A stretch of 64,000 nt of DNA from NCBI RefSeq assembly GCF_009767585.1, contig NZ_WSNW01000001.1:1394090-1458089 (forward strand). The letters are read 5' to 3'. Of the stretch, positions 61,300 through 64,000 are shown one piece after another. Position 1 is the stretch's first letter. Every line of letters begins with the position of its first letter. The DNA is from Coprobacillus cateniformis (GTDB taxonomy: Bacteria > Bacillota_I > Bacilli_A > Erysipelotrichales > Coprobacillaceae). Both the position numbers and the translations under genes were made by a program. Below the pieces are notes generated by a model. That model did no database searches and was not told the origin of the DNA. It worked only from the letters and a program-made list of their open reading frames with translations.

Positions 61300-61672
61300 T
61301 GAGCGAACCTCCTATTGAGCCATATCTATTAACTATTAGTTCATATAATTCAATCAGTTTCTTTGTTGTCTGAACCTCTGACATTATTGTCATTAAATGA
61401 TCTTGAGCATGATTGAATAGCAAAGAAGGTTTATGAATAATTCCTTGTGCTTCATCTTGAATAACTTGCACTTGAGATTGATGTGCTTTTAAAATACCAT
61501 AAGTTGTAGCTTCTTCTATTCTTTCATATGCTTTTTTAAATTTTTCCTCTTTTGCAAGTTGAAAAGCTTCATCAGCCAATGTTTTAGCATGACCAGCATG
61601 TAAAATAATCTCCATAGCAACTGTATTTAATTCATTTTCTTGCTCTAATAATTCTTCATCTGCATATATCAT
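61292..61672 (-). CDS. PTS lactose/cellobiose-type IIA component
   Basis: 126 residues, a three-helix IIA of the Lac family. The phosphorylatable His is in LLFNHAQDHLMT (about residue 79); ILHAGHAKTLADEA is the conserved first helix. It passes phosphate from HPr to the IIB protein. It ends in an 8-nt overlap with the GH1 gene. Confidence 0.92.
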   Translation of the reverse strand: MIYADEELLEQENELNTVAMEIILHAGHAKTLADEAFQLAKEEKFKKAYERIEEATTYGILKAHQSQVQVIQDEAQGIIHKPSLLFNHAQDHLMTIMSEVQTTKKLIELYELIVNRYGSIGGSLNG

Positions 61673-61693
61673 TGTTTCTTATTCCCTTCTATT

Positions 61694-62938
61694 TTATTTA
61701 CTTGTTGCTTCAAATTCCTCTTCCGTTATTCTTTGTTTTTCATAGACTTTAAAGAATGGGTACCATGTTGCAAGATATATGATAAACAAAAGAATATAGA
61801 CAATAATTGCACGTAAATCTTCTGTAATCATAACACTAGATAATGGTGCAGGAATTTGTCCTACTTGAATCATTTTAGATGGAATATTCAAGAATCCACT
61901 TCTCATTGTAAACCAAATAACTAACGGCCCTGTGATAGCGTTAATCCACATTGGTACCATTAATAATGGGTTCATAACAATTGGTGCACTATACATAATG
62001 GGTTCATTAATATTGAAAATAGATGGTAAAATTGAGAGTCTTCCTACTGTCTTTAAACTTTTTGATTTAGAGAAACACATTAACAAATTTAATGTCAATG
62101 TTGCTCCCATACCTCCCATTGTAATCAAACCAGCAGTAAAAACAGCTTCATTCGTTGCTATATTAGTTGCAGATAAGCCTTGCTCTACAGCTGCAATATT
62201 TGCTGCAATGCCAGCCATAAAAATAGGTGTTTTAATTCCATTCCATAACCAATGAGATATTCCTAATGTATAAAAGAATGTCATTAAGAAAATGAGTAAA
62301 ACAAAACCAGGTAAAGTTTGCCCAAATCCTTGAATTGGAGAAAACACTTTTAATATAAGTGCAAATAAATCTATATCAAACTTGAAAGTTAATAATACTG
62401 CTACAGCAATTGATGTAAAAATTGGAATAATATTTTGAACCCAGCCAATAACAAAGTCTGGTAAACTTGATTCACTTAATAAATCTCTCTTCCCAATGAA
62501 ATGAAATATAATAGATACTAAATACCCTGCAACAATTCCAACAATAATACCAGTAGGTCCAAAACGTGCGAATTCAACAGTTAGAACTCCATTGTCATTA
62601 ATAATTGGTTTAATAAACATTAAAAATACTGAAATAGCAGTTAAACCTGCATTAATGGTATATTTGGTATGTCCTAATTTCTCCATCACTTGATTAGCAA
62701 CCATAAATGCAGTTAATAGCCCTAACATTCCAAACGAGAAATTAATGATTCTCACTAAATTTGGTAAAGTTGTTATGTAAGATCGTAAAACATTATATAA
62801 ATGAATAATTGATCCTGTTAAAATAAATGGAATAATTTTCTGCATGGAACTTGATAAGGCAGCTACCCAAGGTCTTTGTGCAAACTTATTCATTGTTGGT
62901 GTAAAAGAATTGCTTAACCAATCCATAAAACGATTCAT
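61694..62938 (-). CDS. PTS cellobiose-type IIC permease
   Basis: 414 residues from ATG 62938 (GGAGG 8 nt upstream); a GTG at 62953 is less likely. About ten hydrophobic helices. The N-terminal MNRFMDWLSNSFTPTMNKFA and NINEPIMYSAPIVMNP are characteristic of Lac/cellobiose IIC, the latter being the substrate/phosphorylation region. It imports and phosphorylates a beta-glucoside. Confidence 0.93.
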   Translation of the reverse strand: MNRFMDWLSNSFTPTMNKFAQRPWVAALSSSMQKIIPFILTGSIIHLYNVLRSYITTLPNLVRIINFSFGMLGLLTAFMVANQVMEKLGHTKYTINAGLTAISVFLMFIKPIINDNGVLTVEFARFGPTGIIVGIVAGYLVSIIFHFIGKRDLLSESSLPDFVIGWVQNIIPIFTSIAVAVLLTFKFDIDLFALILKVFSPIQGFGQTLPGFVLLIFLMTFFYTLGISHWLWNGIKTPIFMAGIAANIAAVEQGLSATNIATNEAVFTAGLITMGGMGATLTLNLLMCFSKSKSLKTVGRLSILPSIFNINEPIMYSAPIVMNPLLMVPMWINAITGPLVIWFTMRSGFLNIPSKMIQVGQIPAPLSSVMITEDLRAIIVYILLFIIYLATWYPFFKVYEKQRITEEEFEATSK

Positions 62939-62969
62939 ATTTTCATCCTCCACTTTCCTCTATTTTTAT

Positions 62970-63290
62970 CTATTCTTTATTTTTATAAAGTTCTAATGCA
63001 TACTCAATGAGTTTATCACCATCCAAAGTTCCATAAACATTTTGTGGAATTACCCCTACTGCGACATCTAATGGTTTTGCTAACTCTGTGAATTTGTCTT
63101 TAAAATTTTCATAATGAGGTGCCAATAATAAGATATCGATTTTTTTTAAATGTAATATAGCCTCAGTCTCACTTTTAGCCTCTATCTTTATATCCAGATT
63201 TCTTTTTTTAGCCGATTTTCTTGCTCTTTGTGCTAAAAAACCACTTGATAAACCTGCTCCACAACATAATAAAACTTTTATATTTTCCAT
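62970..63290 (-). CDS. PTS lactose/cellobiose-type IIB component
   Basis: 106 residues from ATG 63290 (GGAAGGAG upstream). The active-site Cys lies in KVLLCCGAGLSSGFLAQ, and the fold ends VGVIPQNVYGTLDGDKLIEYA. First gene of the IIB-IIC-IIA-GH1 operon. Confidence 0.92.
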   Translation of the reverse strand: MENIKVLLCCGAGLSSGFLAQRARKSAKKRNLDIKIEAKSETEAILHLKKIDILLLAPHYENFKDKFTELAKPLDVAVGVIPQNVYGTLDGDKLIEYALELYKNKE

Positions 63291-63320
63291 TTTTCTCTCT
63301 CCTTCCTCTATGGTAATTTC

Positions 63321-63349
63321 ATTATAGTTTAATATAAAAGATGTCTCAA
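63321..63349 (-). promoter_or_regulatory. Promoter of the PTS operon
   Basis: On the minus strand TTGAGA (63344-63349), 17-bp spacer, TATAAT (63321-63326). Confidence 0.7.
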
Positions 63350-63394
63350 CTTCACTTTTGCACACCCTCGTGCATAATAAAGCACAAAAATAAA

Positions 63395-63417
63395 AAGTTG
63401 CACTGTATAGTGAACTT
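63395..63417. promoter_or_regulatory. Operator-like palindrome between PTS operon and regulator
   Basis: AAGTTGCACT and AGTGAACTT flank TGTAT, giving a 23-bp near-perfect palindrome. It lies between the two divergent genes and could bind the BglG/LicR-type regulator. Confidence 0.5.
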
Positions 63418-63475
63418 CATTAGTTGATTTCATATTTTGATTACATTATAATAAAATCAAAATGAGGGTGATAAA

Positions 63476-64000
63476 ATGTTAACAAATAAAAAGAAAAAAT
63501 TAATTCTTTATCTTATGGAAAAAAACGCCCCCTGTACAGCCATACAGTTAGCCAAATTTCTCAATATTTCTATAAGAACCGTTAAAATATATGTCAAAGA
63601 TATCAATTCAATGACAAATCAAAAAATCATCTTTTCTTCTCATCAAGGGTATACTATCATAAAACAAAACAACCTTTCTTTTTTAGAAGAACAATTATCT
63701 TTACCTCAAAATTATTCTGAAAGAGCATATTATATTATAAAAAAGATACTAATTGAACATCAAACACTTAATATCTTTGATCTTTGTGATGAACTTTTTA
63801 TGAGTTATTCTACTCTTAAAAGTGATCTTACAAAAATGAACACACTGTTCCAAACATTTCGTATTCATTTTGTTACACACAATGACATTATACAAATAAA
63901 AGGTTCTGAGAAAGATAAGCGTTCATTATTGTCACATATTATACTTCAAGAAACAAAGAATAGTGTCCTTGATTTAAAAAAATTAAAACAATCATTTAAT
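63476..64000 (+). CDS. BglG/LicR-type transcriptional regulator, 3' end outside window
   Basis: The frame opens at ATG 63476 (GAGGGTG 6 nt upstream) and is still open at the last base (175 codons). The N-terminal part has an HTH_11-type domain (NKKKKLILYLMEKNAPCTAI, then QLAKFLNISIRTVKIYVKDI) and a Mga/HTH-like second domain (LFMSYSTLKSDLTKMNTLF), as in LicR/MtlR-type activators with later PRD and EII domains. It is divergent from the PTS operon and is its probable regulator. Confidence 0.85.
   Translation, partial: MLTNKKKKLILYLMEKNAPCTAIQLAKFLNISIRTVKIYVKDINSMTNQKIIFSSHQGYTIIKQNNLSFLEEQLSLPQNYSERAYYIIKKILIEHQTLNIFDLCDELFMSYSTLKSDLTKMNTLFQTFRIHFVTHNDIIQIKGSEKDKRSLLSHIILQETKNSVLDLKKLKQSFN

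Overview
The window is AT-rich DNA from a low-GC Bacillota. Gene content points to a gut Erysipelotrichia relative of the Thomasclavelia/Coprobacillus/Catenibacterium type: EFR1 flavodoxin-ferredoxin, flavin reductase-rubredoxin fusion, many PTS and HAD genes, a MecA-like PBP and Shine-Dalgarno sites of the AAGGAGG kind. This placement is an inference from gene families and base composition; no rRNA is present.

Layout. 1-10.5 kb: metabolic and regulatory genes (membrane-tethered MerR protein, Gfo/Idh oxidoreductase with an RpiR regulator and HAD phosphatases, EFR1 with an ArsR regulator, a MerR/GNAT divergent pair with a 19-bp-spacer promoter, pyrG). About 10.88-16.18 kb: a small integrative mobilizable element with Tn916-type Int and Xis, a MobT-type relaxase, an XRE regulator and an AbrB/DUF998 cargo pair. 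16.4-20.4 kb: a VanRS-like two-component system, a flavin reductase-rubredoxin and an aminotransferase. 20.5-21.3 kb: a nine-tRNA operon. 21.4-23.4 kb: a polyamine operon (CD3324 protein, branched-polyamine synthase BpsA family, AdoMet decarboxylase) behind a leader with an 11-codon uORF and two interlocking perfect stems. 23.4-44.4 kb: PBP, an IS200-like element, twin ferritin-like proteins, a candidate small RNA, an M20 amidase, tRNA-modification genes tcdA/ttcA, a CAP-domain protein, a PurF-like protein lacking the N-terminal catalytic Cys, a cell-wall amidase, phospholipase, MFS transporter, aldo/keto reductase, an orphan prepilin and a hydrolase.

44.5-58.5 kb is the most interesting part. 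It is a leftward bacteriocin-like locus: a 54-residue exported Cys-containing peptide gene not in any long-ORF list (58330-58494), directly followed by an RRNPP-type HTH-TPR regulator, then a secreted lactococcin-972-like protein, then four fused ATPase-FtsX ('MacB-like') transporters in two tandem pairs, then a conventional ATPase plus two ABC-2 permeases. The promoters of the peptide/regulator unit and of the bacteriocin share an identical 10-mer (TTGTGCAACT on the minus strand), each exactly 8 bp upstream of a TTGAYT -35 element. This suggests one peptide-sensing regulator controlling both units. An IS110-family element with a possible bridge-RNA region sits between the two transporter pairs, next to two related 28-bp palindromes.

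58.6-64 kb: an inverted-repeat-flanked structured region ahead of a SAM methyltransferase, then a beta-glucoside PTS operon (IIB-IIC-IIA-GH1) with a divergent BglG-type regulator. The GH1 enzyme carries Gln where the family's acid/base Glu normally sits.
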